From Amyelois transitella (lineage: Eukaryota > Arthropoda > Insecta > Lepidoptera > Pyralidae), in contig NC_083517.1 of NCBI RefSeq assembly GCF_032362555.1, positions 10,746,001 through 10,810,000 of the forward strand: a stretch of 64,000 bases of DNA, in the 5' to 3' direction. Position numbers and translations under genes: made by a program. Under the pieces are notes generated by a model that was not told the DNA's origin, searched no databases, and saw only the letters and a list, made by a program, of their open reading frames with translations. Positions within the stretch are counted from its first letter, which is position 1. Every line of letters begins with the position of its first letter. This document shows, piece by piece, positions 10,000-20,457 of the stretch.

Positions 10000-10130
10000 C
10001 TGTATGTACGATTTTATGAATGTTTGTCCGCGATTATGTCACGTTTCACTGAACCGATTTTAATGCGGTTTTCAGGAAAGTGTTGATTACACTTAGAAGG
10101 TTTTAGAAATTTTACCGACTACAAAAAAGG
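10000..10130 (+). repeat. Non-LTR-like 3' UTR fragment
   Basis: CACTGAACCGATTTTAATGC and a second ACAAAAAAGGAGGATATTCT near 10120 resemble tails such as the one at 57.85 kb (CTGCTGAACCGATTATGATG). Confidence 0.55.
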
Positions 10131-11687
10131 AGGATATTCTGTTTTTACAAAAGTTACTTATAAATAATAAACAGACATGTATTTTGTTACTGAAGATAGT
10201 TAATTATATTAATACAATAAGAGTTGGCAAGACATAAGGTTTACTGATAAAAAAGTTACTGACTAAGACTCAATAAGATCTTGAAAAATCTTTTTCATAC
10301 AGTTTTTAAGTTTTTATGCCCGGTTTCTGAAGACGTCAGTTAAGCGCTCAATAGTAGTCGGTTCAATAAGGTTTCTAAGTACGTAACGATCCGTTCAATA
10401 ACTATATAACTGATAAGTGGTATTAAGTAGTTCCTAATATGCCGCTAGATGGCTCTTTTCAGAATTTTAAGGATACGATCTGGAATTTTACTGTATTAAT
10501 TTTGGTCTTGATAATGTTCAATTTGTAGCAAGTCTATTAAATTTTAAACTTTGTATAAAATTTTGTATGCACACATATAGTACTCATATGCTCAATTATT
10601 CCTATATCAGACTCCAAAAACTACTCGTATTTATTTTGTGCTATTTTAAATTCCACCAGCAAATAGCATAAGTTTGTTTATTTGTATTGTAACCATTTCA
10701 TACGTTATCTTAACCAATAATACAAAAATCTTAAATTTCGCATGTATTAAGAGTCTGGAGAAGGTCATACCACGTATCTGTCATCCTGGTTAAATCTATA
10801 GTTCCCGTTCCCGTTGGACTTGCGAAAAACAAGCAATTTAAAACTAGTTATCACTTTATCACTATCCAAACGTTAAATAAAGTTATGGAATCGATTAACG
10901 ACAACAAATAGTCAGTCAATTTAACCTTAGTTTAAACGGAGTTTAATTGATGGACCCGTGTTCAGAATTTGACAGTTATCGAACCAATAGCGCTAGTGAT
11001 TAGTTAAACCGCCGTTAAAAGTCTCTCAGAAACTGGGCATTAGTTGATCATTCATGTACTTTATTGTGTGTGGGTTTGTGTTTAAAGTTTAGACTAACAT
11101 CCATGGATTAAAGTGAATGTTCCGCTACACATTCTACAGTCAAATTCTAATTAGTCATGAGTGTTGATACTAATATGGGGTCCACATCAAGTATGATACT
11201 GTAATAAGCAATTTTATAGTACATTACATAGCAATTAAGTTTACGTCACTATATTTAGAATATCTGTCGTATTATGTACATAATAGTAAATATTTCGTGA
11301 TTTTTTTTTGTATTGAAATTTTTGTTCTGCTATATTGTTAGATATGGACAATTTCATTTATCTATGGTTTTACAACGGTTATTATTTACAATGTAGTAAA
11401 ATTATTATTTAAAAAATCGCGCTAGTCATGTTGAAAGATAGGTACATCTTTGAGCTTTGATAAAAAAAATATATGTTAATAATTCACAGATATTTTTTTT
11501 GTGTCAATCCTATTGTATTGAGTAATTATTTTACTATAGATTTTAAATATAGCCTGTATGTAGGAAGGCCTTGTCTATTCTATTATAGATAAAGGTGTGA
11601 ATTTATGTATATAGTTCTATGAAGATCCATAATTTTACATATTCTAATTAGTATAATTTTATCCCACTATTAAGTCAAACCTAACTT
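10131..11687. other. Gene-free AT-rich stretch
   Basis: No gene is supported. A CCGCTAGATGGCTC motif lies near 10441. Confidence 0.45.
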
Positions 11688-11745
11688 TTCAATCTTGTCA
11701 AGACTGTTGGCTTTGTCTTCCTCGTAGGTAATAAAGACGTGATTC
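11688..11745 (+). repeat. Family A repeat, small relic
   Basis: TCTTGTCAAGACTGTTGGCT and GACGTGATT are the last third of family A. Confidence 0.65.
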
Positions 11746-11837
11746 TCGTATTAATATGGAGTAAAGTTTCATCCATCCTATAACATTGACCTGTCTATCT
11801 GACTTCTAAGAACTATAATTTTGGCATGTCTAAATTG

Positions 11838-11890
11838 GGTTCCCAGAGGAGCCCAGAGTCACCACAATGATGACTTTAATCCAAGAGTAT
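11838..11890 (+). repeat. Family C relic
   Basis: TGGGTTCCCAGAGGAGCCCA resembles the AGGAGCCCGGGG part of family C near 7.14 kb. Confidence 0.35.
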
Positions 11891-12237
11891 GAGTTTTGAT
11901 TTAAGATGGCCAGGTGATTCTATGTACACCCCAGTATCGAGTCATAACAGCTGGATAATCACTAAGAATTTCCCAAAATTCCTATAGGAATCGACAATTG
12001 TTTCAGGTTAAAGCTCTCACATCTTAGCCTCAGAGCCCGAGGTATAATAAAACTATTACAATACTAAAGCTGTTTCCCTCTATAGAAACATGCAACTTTG
12101 ACTGTATGTCAAAAAATTCATATTTACATAAATGTATCATTACATAGTATACCATGTTAATTTTAACAATCTCAAAGTCACAGCTGCATCAGTGAACATA
12201 TCAGAAATAGAAATGTCCTCATTATGTCACTGAGTAA
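11891..12237. other. Downstream flank of the 468-aa gene
   Basis: Likely includes the 3' UTR of the minus-strand gene ending at 12238. I cannot place the polyadenylation site with confidence. Confidence 0.3.
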
Positions 12238-13644
12238 CTAACAAAAGTACTTCTTTTGCTTTCTTTCACCATCATCACTGTCTGAAAAGCACTGTGCGAA
12301 CCCACTCTTGTCCCTAGACTCTCTTCGAGAACGGTAGTTGTCCGAATTCCGCACTTGAGTCTTCCTTTGGATCCGTTTCTTTTTAGACTGAACATTTGCA
12401 GGGCTAGCGACGTTGACACTAGGTGAAGAACTCAATTGATCAGTCAAGTTGTTCACAACTAACACGGAATTGTCCTTCTGCCTTAAAGACAGTCCTAAAT
12501 TACGTCCGCTTCGTGTTCTAGAGACATTGTCTGGATTTTCTTTCCTCTCAGAATTGTATATATTATTTGCCTTTTTCCTTCTATCCATGTTAGGTCTCTC
12601 GTTTATCGTCACCAGATTTACAATGTTCTTGTTCCGTTTAGGATACCTTGATGTCTTTGAAAATGATGAATCTAGAGTCTCCTTCGTGCAGTCAAGTGTG
12701 TCATCATCATTTTTGGTATCAACGAATTTCAACAAGGAAGTGCTTTTGTCAGCCTTCTCAGATTTACTATTATTTTTCACTGTGACCAAATTGATAACAT
12801 TTTGAGATGAGTCCGTGCTACAGTTGTGCCCAGGACCTTGCGGTATACCGGTATTCACAGACTTGTTGACACAAATGACCATTCTGGAGTCTTCTTTTGG
12901 ACTCTGATGGGATTCCTTCATCAAATTCCTGCTGGTTTTCGCTTTAATCTTCCGTGGATTTTTGGAATGCAGTTTTGTTGAGCGGATATAATTTGCTGTA
13001 AATCCCGAGACATCACTGAGATCTTCATATTTATCATTTGCCACAATAGGTTGTGCTATTTCTTGACTGGGTTTCCTAGGCACAGTTTGGTCCCCAGCAC
13101 TGGTTCTATCAGCATTCTTTCTACCGTTAGCCTCTGGTGTTTTTTCTCCCTGTGTTCTATTAGAGTAATTGTGGCTATGGTATACTTCAAAAGATGTGTT
13201 TAAGTGGCTGTTATTGTTCAGACTGTTGTTTACTTTCCTAGTACTTCTCCTGAGAACCTGAGGCTTGGGTGTAGATGTTACCAATTTATTCTTTTTGTGC
13301 AATGTAGTACGAGCAGATCTTTGCAATTTGATCTTTTTTCTCTTATCCTGAACAGAGGACTTCTTTATATTGAAATCTATATCTGAGCCATGACTACTGG
13401 ACTCACACCCATTTGTGCGCTGGTTTTTTATTTGAGAAGCATCAAAATACAAATTTTGTTGTTTCTCAGAAAGTGCAGAGTCATCATCTAAGATAGACAA
13501 TTTACGTTTCTTCTTCTTAGGTGAGGGTATGTTATCAGGAACACTGTGAATACTTTCAGGCTTTGAGCTGGTACTGTCTATATAGAAGAGGCACGGGGCT
13601 CTCTTGGTGTTTATCCAAAAAGATATTTCGTCCATGTCGCTCAT
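12238..13644 (-). CDS. Unrecognised basic, probably disordered nuclear protein, 468 aa
   Basis: One open exon of 1407 nt. ATG at 13644 is preceded in frame by a TAA ten codons upstream, which supports this start. I do not recognise the family. The protein is rich in Ser, Asn, Lys and Arg, has no hydrophobic segment, and has basic clusters that look like nuclear localisation signals: KKKKRK at 43-48, KRKKIK at 101-106, KKKRIQRK at 421-428. Short recurring elements are VINLVTV (283-289) and IVNLVTI (341-347), and basic motifs LRRSTRKVNN (131-140), SRYPKRNKN (332-340) and SRTRSGRN (375-382). A more ordered-looking stretch is SGFTANYIRSTK (213-224). An acidic patch (SDSDDGE) precedes the basic C-terminus KKYFC. 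Such composition fits a chromatin or cell-cycle scaffold, but that is inference. It is transcribed away from the DTL gene 1.9 kb upstream; a shared promoter is possible but not shown. Confidence 0.85.
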   Translation of the reverse strand: MSDMDEISFWINTKRAPCLFYIDSTSSKPESIHSVPDNIPSPKKKKRKLSILDDDSALSEKQQNLYFDASQIKNQRTNGCESSSHGSDIDFNIKKSSVQDKRKKIKLQRSARTTLHKKNKLVTSTPKPQVLRRSTRKVNNSLNNNSHLNTSFEVYHSHNYSNRTQGEKTPEANGRKNADRTSAGDQTVPRKPSQEIAQPIVANDKYEDLSDVSGFTANYIRSTKLHSKNPRKIKAKTSRNLMKESHQSPKEDSRMVICVNKSVNTGIPQGPGHNCSTDSSQNVINLVTVKNNSKSEKADKSTSLLKFVDTKNDDDTLDCTKETLDSSFSKTSRYPKRNKNIVNLVTINERPNMDRRKKANNIYNSERKENPDNVSRTRSGRNLGLSLRQKDNSVLVVNNLTDQLSSSPSVNVASPANVQSKKKRIQRKTQVRNSDNYRSRRESRDKSGFAQCFSDSDDGERKQKKYFC

Positions 13645-15345
13645 AAAGGGAGAGCCAACTGTGGAAACATATCCTTATTGGGAGGGGTACTTTGTTGAGT
13701 CCGTGAGACGAGGCGGTTCCAAACACGGCAACTCTGTTTTATTTGTTGGACACAGCAACGAAGCGGAGAGCTCCAGCCACAAGCAGCCACATATGCACTA
13801 TCTTCAGATCCCCTGCCAACTGCCGCCCAATTCAGGAAATTTGCCATCTTATGTACTGCAACATTCCACTGACCTGAAATATACGAAGTTCTCTAATAAA
13901 ATGGGGAAACTATATATGGAGAGATATTACTATTATTTCCTGCAAAACTTGGGCAGGTAGCATGTTTGAGTTAAACTTCTATTACATTAGTAAGAAATAT
14001 TAGATAATGCAAGATCACATTCAGAAAAATACATGTTTTACTAGCAAATGAAGGTAGTATAAACAATAGTGCATTTTAAGGTATATTTGGGACTAAAATG
14101 GTAGCAGTCTACCCAGGCTTTATAATGACCAGCAATAGGCCTCGTTTTTAGCCAAATATAAAACGCGCATTGCGCAAAGGGGCAACCTATGTGCCGGCCA
14201 GTATATCAGCTTTTCATTACAACCACTATATGAAATGTTATTTACCTACACAAGAACTTTGTAAATTAACTTTTCAGGTCCAACTAGCATCACACAAAAC
14301 ACTAATTCACAGGTAGAAAAGAACTAGAAAATATAGGCGTCAGTCTGATCAGAATCAAATCAGACTAGTGTTCATACGAGTACAATCTGCCATACCCGGT
14401 GTCTTCTAAGTCAACCTATCGTACAAAATGGTGTAAATCTAATTTATACAAACGATAAATTAATAAGGATTTATATTATTTCACGCAGATCACTAAATTT
14501 AAGGAAATATTATTGTAAGAAAAAAACGTTTCTGAATTTGACGTCCATGACAGAATTTTGTGAGTGACATGTAAGGTGACATACCAGAATACCACAAAAC
14601 TTTTTAACACACATAAGGAAGTGGCGTCTCAATTGATTTAATACAAAACCACTGTCACCAAACTCCCACAATCATATTACGTAGGTACTTAGTATGTACA
14701 TAATCTAAAACATATCCAGCCAGAACAGTCATAGTTTCTCGAAATAATTATTAAGATTGTGCACAGTATTTTAATTATTCTTTCGTACTAACTAATTAAT
14801 TGCAATTCTATTTTGAAATTTAGTATAGAACTAAAATAAATCTTATTTATTAAGATAATTACAAATACTAATTCAGGAAAACTGAAAGATAAATCTACAA
14901 AAGCACCAAAATATGAAACTAACATTTATTTACAACTACAATAAATTTCAATAATTATGTTTGTAACATTTATACTTACTATAACACTTCGTGATTTTCA
15001 TTCTCCATTATTCTTTACATCTTAAAAACGAAAGAAAACAAGAGAAGGAAAATGAAAAAGAGGAAAAAAAAAAGGAATAAAATATTTTGATCAAATAAAG
15101 CAAAAATTTTACGATACAACATACCAACAAATTAAAAATTTAACAGAGAAAAAGAGAAGAAAATGGTGGACGTTCCACCTAATTCCACCAACAAGTAAGA
15201 AGAAGATTCTGTACTTACATACATATTGATACGATACTACATCTACAATTTAACACCGATACAGACACGGAATTTAACATGAAAATCAAAATACACCAGT
15301 CCACTATTTTATTCCGTGGTAGGAAATTCAATTAAAAAAAAATAC
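13645..15345. other. Intergenic region between two divergent genes
   Basis: The 468-aa gene (minus) and DTL (plus) point away from each other across this region. The 357-base open frame at 13604-13960 is antisense to the 468-aa start and has no support. A purine-rich run lies at about 15029-15082. No repeat family was recognised. Confidence 0.5.
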
Positions 15346-15353
15346 TTCGCGCC
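15346..15353. promoter_or_regulatory. E2F-like site upstream of DTL
   Basis: TTCGCGCC (reverse complement GGCGCGAA) lies 166 bp before the DTL start codon and matches the E2F consensus core. DTL/Cdt2 is a cell-cycle gene known to be E2F-controlled in mammals. The motif is seen; function is inferred. Confidence 0.5.
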
Positions 15354-15518
15354 TTTTTTGCTGTCATGACATTAGCTGTCACTTTTAACTGTCAAAACAA
15401 TTGGAGTCAGTGCCGTGTATTCGACTGTACCTAGTGGAATTTTGTAGAAAAGTCTGGTAAATTAAATTGAAATGTAATTTGTGATTGTTTTGTTGTACGG
15501 AATGATTGTGTTTCTACT

Positions 15519-18500
15519 ATGAGTTACGTGCAGAATATAATCGATCGACAATTAGGGCTCTGTAAGTACCGTTTTAATAAATTTTATGTTAATTTGTTTG
15601 TAAACACGAGGTTTTGCAAATAAATATATTTACGTGTGAACTTTTCAGATTACCGCTTCAACTACGACAATGTGTTAAAGCGGCTTGTGGTTGATGGCGA
15701 GGAGTCGTTCTATGGTCTGCAAAATTCGTCGGTTGCAGCGCAATTCGATCATGATCCCCCAATATTTGCTTGCCGGTTCTCCGAAGCACAAGGCTACGAG
15801 CACATTCTCGCGATTGCTAATGAAGATGGAAGAGTTGCCATACAGGTGATAGTTTATTTTTTATTTTTTAGTATAAGTGCCTGTGGAGAGGATGAGTGAA
15901 AGCCGGTTGACTAAGCTAATATACAAGGAGAATGAAGGAAAGGAGAATGTTGGGTTAAGCAGGCCTAGACCTCCTTTCGACCTAACTTAATCAAATCAAG
16001 GACATCCTGGCAAAGATATAAGTTAACGAGTACCCTAAACAACAACAAAACATTTTAAATAGTCATTGGTATATGGAACATGGTATTTGAACCTGTGCTC
16101 TCTTTATGATTACCGATTTGACCACTAACAAGGAACTTACCAACCATTCTAGTTAATTACATTTATACAAAATTTTATGTTTGTCTTGTGGTTAATGTTC
16201 ATCTTATGGATAAGGATTTTAAACTTGTGATTCCTCTTGCAAGCAATGGGCCAGCAACCTGTCACTATTTAAATCTCAATTCCATCATAAAGCCATAGAG
16301 CTGAGTGGGGCCTTTCAGTCTTTTCAAGACTGTTGGCTCTGTCTACTCGGAAAAGGATATAAATGTGACTATATGTAATAAATTTTTCTTCATATCATCA
16401 TAAATATAGAGTGTCATTACCTTCCAGGACACAACAAGCGTCGGCTCGGCTGGAACGCTGGAGAGCTTCCAGTGCCACAATAATGCGGTGTTCGACCTCG
16501 CGTGGATGCCACATAACATGAACTTTGTCACTGTCTCAGGTACTGAATGAACTAAATGATAATACTCAAAATACTGAAGGCCTGTTTGTGTAGTTGTCAA
16601 TTTTTGTTTTCAATCAAACGGTCCTGGGTAAGATTCCCGGTCAGGTGATGATGGTTAACCTTTTTCAGGTTAGCCTGGGTCTTGGATTTTTATCAATCTT
16701 AGAATAGCCCTGAGTTAGTGTCCCATAATTCAACTCTCGAACTCACTATGAGGCTAGCTCAGCCTGTGTTGTGAATATATTTATTTATATACCTTATTTA
16801 CTGTGCGGTATGGTTCCCAGCACTAATAGAAAAAAGAATAGAACCACTCCATCTCTTTCCCACGGATGTCGTAAAAGGCGACTAAGGGCTAGGCTTGAAT
16901 ACTTGGGATTCTTCTTTTTGTCAATTGGCTAGCATCCTGTCACTATTTGAATCTCAATTCTTTCCTTAGGCCAAACTAAGAAAAATTGTAACATGATTTG
17001 AAATGTCAGAGATACAATAAAGGTATGCTAAGTGCCTGTTTAATACCTGTATTATTTGTAAATAATGCATATAGTACTCCTATAGGTTATCTATTTATTT
17101 ATTAAGCCGTAGTTAAGGGTCATGCCCTACAGCCATTCGCCAGGAGACTCCCACACACATGTACTGACCATTATTCACATAGACCTCAAAATATTTCCCT
17201 TTCAGGTGACCACACCGCATGCCTGTGGGACATCGGCGACGGCACACCAAAAAGCGTCCAGGTATTCTCAAACCACACGAAATCTGTTAAAACTGCCGTT
17301 TTCAGACCAACTGAGCCGTCAGTATTCGCCACCGGCGCGCGAGATGGACACATCCTTATCTGGGACATCCGAGCTAATAGCCAGCCTTCAGTCATCCTAA
17401 AACCTGATAATTGCCTCATGAATTGCCATTCCAGCTATGTCCCGAAAACCCCGGGGTCCCACGGGAAGAGACCAAGATTCGATAACCACAGAGCTATCAG
17501 CATCACGGGATTAGTCTTCCAGAATGATCAAACATTGATATCTTGCGGCGAATGTGACGGCAACATCAAAGTGTGGGATTTGAGGAAGAATTACAACATT
17601 TACAAACGCGAACCGTTGCCAAAGCATTCTATACCGTACTGCGGTAGTTCGACTAAAAATGGTTACACGAATTTGATCATTGATGACGCTCGGATGAGAC
17701 TGTACGCCAGTTGCATGGATAATGTCATCTATTGCTTCAACATATCCACTTATAATTCTCTACCGGAGCAAAGGTATATAGGTCACGAAAACAGTACGTT
17801 TTATATCAAAACTGGTCTGAGTCCTGATGGTACGTATTTGGTCAGCGGCAGCAGTGATAAGAATGCTTACGTCTGGAATGTGAAATATTCGGTGCCAATA
17901 GTGAAATTAACAGGACATTGGGCAGAAGTGACCTGCGCTGCGTGGTGCCCGACAGGAGACATGAAGATAGTAACTTGTAGCGATGACGCAAGGCATAAAA
18001 TATGGCGGATCGGAAAGGAGTTTCCCGATTTGGACGTCGAATTTAAGGGGCAAGCAGAAATAGTGCCCAGAACCGAAGTGGGGACTTTACCACAATGGGG
18101 CTCTTTAGATAAAACTCCGAGTTCTTTGAAGAGAAAACTGATCTCAACGCCTAACTCTTGTAGCGCTAAACGTTTGAAGGCTAATCAACTATGCATGAAT
18201 ACGTCTATAAGGAAAACAAAACGGTGTTTAACGGATCTGCTGAACGCTTCCAAAGATGGCGACGACAGCGAAATTAGCGGAAAACGGCCAAGAATTGAAT
18301 CCGAAGAGGTTAAATTGCTACCCGCTGGCATTAAAAGGAGAATGAATGAAACCAGTCCGGTTAAAAAGTGCATTTTAGAATCCGACGTCGCAAACGAATG
18401 GATTTACGCCGCCCCAAAGCCAGGCACATCCTTCATGACTCCCACTAAGAATTACGAGAAGAAGAATTCTAAAATAATCTCGCCAAAAAGTCCTAAAGTT

Positions 18501-18854
18501 ATATCTCCTAGTACAATTCAAAGATCCCCAATCAAAGTGTCGCCCGCGAAAGTTAGAATCGTGTCGTTCACGACGCCCACGAAGGATTTACCTAATTTCG
18601 TGTTGACCGGCGAAGCCCCTCACCTTAGACTAATGTCGCCGATGAAGAAAAAACAGGAGACCACTGACTGGCTGACGAGGATGTCTCGGGAGAAACGCGG
18701 GAAACAAGATGGCGACAAATCTAATGTGACAGCGTCTCCGCTGAGTCCTCGAGAGAATATCCCGCCGAGAAGAGGTTCAGTTTCGGAGAAAACTCCAAAA
18801 AGCAAGAAAAGTACAACGTTATTGAAATATTTTACTGTGTCGAAGGATAAGTGA
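15519..18854 (+). CDS. l(2)dtl: DTL/Cdt2, WD40 substrate receptor of the CRL4 ubiquitin ligase
   Basis: Four exons with GT-AG introns: 15519-15561, 15649-15845, 16428-16539 and 17206-18854. They total 2001 nt, 666 aa plus stop. The N-terminal 380 or so residues form WD40 repeats (for example HNNAVFDLAWMPHN, DHTACLWDIGDG). WDIR at 170-173 and WDLR at 241-244 match the WDxR motif of DDB1-binding receptors. The order and wording of repeats match Cdt2/L2DTL. The family recruits PCNA-bound proteins such as Cdt1, Dacapo/p21 and Set8 to CUL4-DDB1 for degradation in S phase or after damage. The C-terminal half is basic and disordered with many Ser/Thr-Pro sites. The last residues, STTLLKYF (653-660), fit a PIP-box (L at position 4, YF at 7-8, Ser instead of Gln at 1), as reported for Cdt2 proteins. 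Introns 2 and 3 carry repeats. The start is the first ATG and gives the expected Cdt2 N-terminus. Confidence 0.97.
15880..16020 (+). repeat. Family E relic in DTL intron 2
   Basis: GTGGAGAGGATGAGTGAAAG, CCGGTTGACTAAGCTAATAT and CAAGGACATCCTGGCAAAG match the RT tail at 1.5-1.6 kb. It begins about 35 bases past the exon 2 donor. Confidence 0.8.
16201..16378 (+). repeat. Family A repeat in DTL intron 2
   Basis: CTTGTGATTCCTCTTGCAAG through TTTTCAAGACTGTTGGCTCT to ATAAATGTGACTATATGTAA. It ends 50 bases before the exon 3 acceptor. Confidence 0.85.
16612..16795 (+). repeat. SINE family B, 5' truncated, in DTL intron 3
   Basis: A decayed B-box (GGGTAAGATTCCCGG) followed by CCTGGGTCTTGGATTTTTAT, the body of family B. 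The A-box half is lost. Confidence 0.75.
16804..16975 (+). repeat. Family A repeat, 3' truncated, in DTL intron 3
   Basis: From GCGGTATGGTTCCCAGCACT to TTCTTTCCTTAGGCCAAACT; the last third is missing. Confidence 0.85.
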
Positions 18855-19255
18855 TTGATGCGAATTTGATTATAGGTTAGCTAATAAGTACAAAATGGAC
18901 TGAAATTAAATTAAGTTCTCGAATTTTTATTATTTATGGTATTTTTATAAACATCAACAATTTTATTTTTAGACAAGGTACGTACAAGAGCTGTATCGAT
19001 CCTAACAAAATTAACCTTCTATATTCTTGATTTTATTTCTTAGTAATTACAAACAATTGTATATTTTGGTTTTAGTTTATATCTTTGTTTTGGGTTATAT
19101 TATATATTCTCACTATTATATATAAATCGATCTTGAAATTAAAAAAGCAAGGATATAGAATAATCATAAAGATTGTGTTAATTTTGTTACAACTATTTCC
19201 GTCATGGAGACTATAGTCGTTAATAATCACAGCATTTAGTATTTTATAAGTAAAC
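18855..19255. other. DTL 3' flank
   Basis: AT-rich sequence after the DTL stop, presumably 3' UTR at its start. Several ATTAAA-like hexamers make the poly(A) site ambiguous. Confidence 0.35.
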
Positions 19256-19996
19256 GAATAGGCTATTACACTCTTTTTTGAAAACTGTTTTAAATCAATC
19301 CTGAGACTGTGTTATACCTATAGAATTTTTATTAAAATTTTTTGAAGCCGAAAAGTGCTCTAAAAACGATTTATTATTTATGATTTTGTATTTTCGCGCG
19401 AAAACGCCATCCGCCATGCTGTTTTGACTCGTGACGTCATACTTTTAGTAAACAATACGGCTCTACGTAAGACTAAAGTAAAAAGATTTTTGTAATAATG
19501 AATTACAATACATATTGTTGGTGTCTTGTTCCTGAATGCAAGAATACAAGTATAAAAACACCAGAAAAATTGTGGATTCCACTGCCAAGTGATATTAAAA
19601 TGAGAAACCATCAACGTATTAATCCTCGGTAGATTTATATTGTCTGCTTTCACAAAACCGTCTTCCATGATTCTATTAAATTATTAAAGAGTAAAAACCC
19701 AAAAACGTGATAGAAATTTTAAAATTTAGAAATAAACAGAGCCTGACATCATCAATATGTTTTCGATTCGATATTTGTTTACTAAAAGTATGACGTCACG
19801 TCAGTACCCAACATGGCGGATAGCGTTTTCGACTTTTGAAGAACAGATTAAAAAAGAGGATTTTTTAAATTGAATTATAAAATCCATATTGCACTTTTAT
19901 GAATAATGATCGATGTTTTTCTTTTATTTTTTACAAAATCTATAAGATACGTGCATTTTTATATATATTTTTTACATGGTGTAAAATAGCCTATTC
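19256..19996. mobile_element. Fold-back element carrying a truncated THAP-like exon
   Basis: Left end GAATAGGCTATT (19256) and right end AATAGCCTATTC (to 19996) are perfect inverse complements of 12 bases, extended as GGCTATTACAC versus GGCTATTTTACAC. Deeper in, about 60 bases at 19390-19450 and 19767-19832 are inverted copies with high identity (shared blocks ATCCGCCATG and GACGTCATACTTTTAGTAAA). If the duplicated target is TA, the element starts at GGCTATT; the flanks do not decide this. It is non-autonomous. Superfamily is unresolved; a P-like or other THAP-bearing transposon is the likely parent. Confidence 0.75.
19498..19632 (+). pseudogene. Truncated THAP-domain-like coding fragment inside the fold-back element
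   Basis: An ATG at 19498 opens a short frame of 44 residues beginning MNYNTYCWCLVPECKNTS and continuing KLWIPLPSDIKMRNHQ before a stop. The C-x(4)-C spacing after the start, the NTS and the 'hydrophobic-x-x-x-P-x-D' stretch resemble the first half of THAP zinc fingers, used as DNA-binding domains by P-element-type transposases and domesticated proteins. The His/Cys half is missing. It is probably a leftover transposase exon. Confidence 0.5.
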
Positions 19997-20229
19997 ATAC
20001 TGTGAATCGTGAATAAATGACTAATAACAGTATTGTTGTTTTATCTTGAAATAGCCTTGGACCCACTAATATAAAAAAAATTATCTATTTATATGGCAAA
20101 CCTCAGGACTCCATTCCTAATTTCATATTGAAATCATTAGTTTTATACTCATTTACATTTTTTAATGTAGACAATGAGCATTCGTCCATTTAGATTTAAG
20201 AGATCTATATTTGTAAAATGACGTCCGGT

Positions 20230-20275
20230 GAAATGCTGCAGTGTAGTTTGTTCCGCCGCTTCTTCTTCACACGCG
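20230..20275 (+). repeat. Family H repeat fragment
   Basis: CTGCAGTGTAGTTTGTTCCG then CCGCTTCTTC. The same start occurs at 62.3 kb in a longer copy. Confidence 0.75.
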
Positions 20276-20291
20276 CTTTAGAAGTTAAGTG

Positions 20292-20457
20292 TTATGCCTG
20301 CGGAATCGCGGCTCCAACGATGCTGTGTCGGAGGTTGTATAATTATATGCTCCAATCCGTGAAATCTTTGCTTGCGCGATTTAGGGTTTTCGCTGTTTTG
20401 ACTGACAGCGTCGCGTAATTTTATTTTTGTGACTTGTGGCGCAGAGATTTCGCCACA
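20292..20457 (+). repeat. Family F repeat
   Basis: Second copy of the 7319-7472 repeat: ATGCTCCAATCCGTGAAATC, CTGACAGCGTCGCGTAATTT, GAGATTTCGCCACA. Confidence 0.85.

Noticed and set aside
13604..13960. 118-codon plus-strand open frame
   Set aside because: It overlaps the start of the minus-strand 468-aa gene and has no recognisable domain; an antisense shadow.
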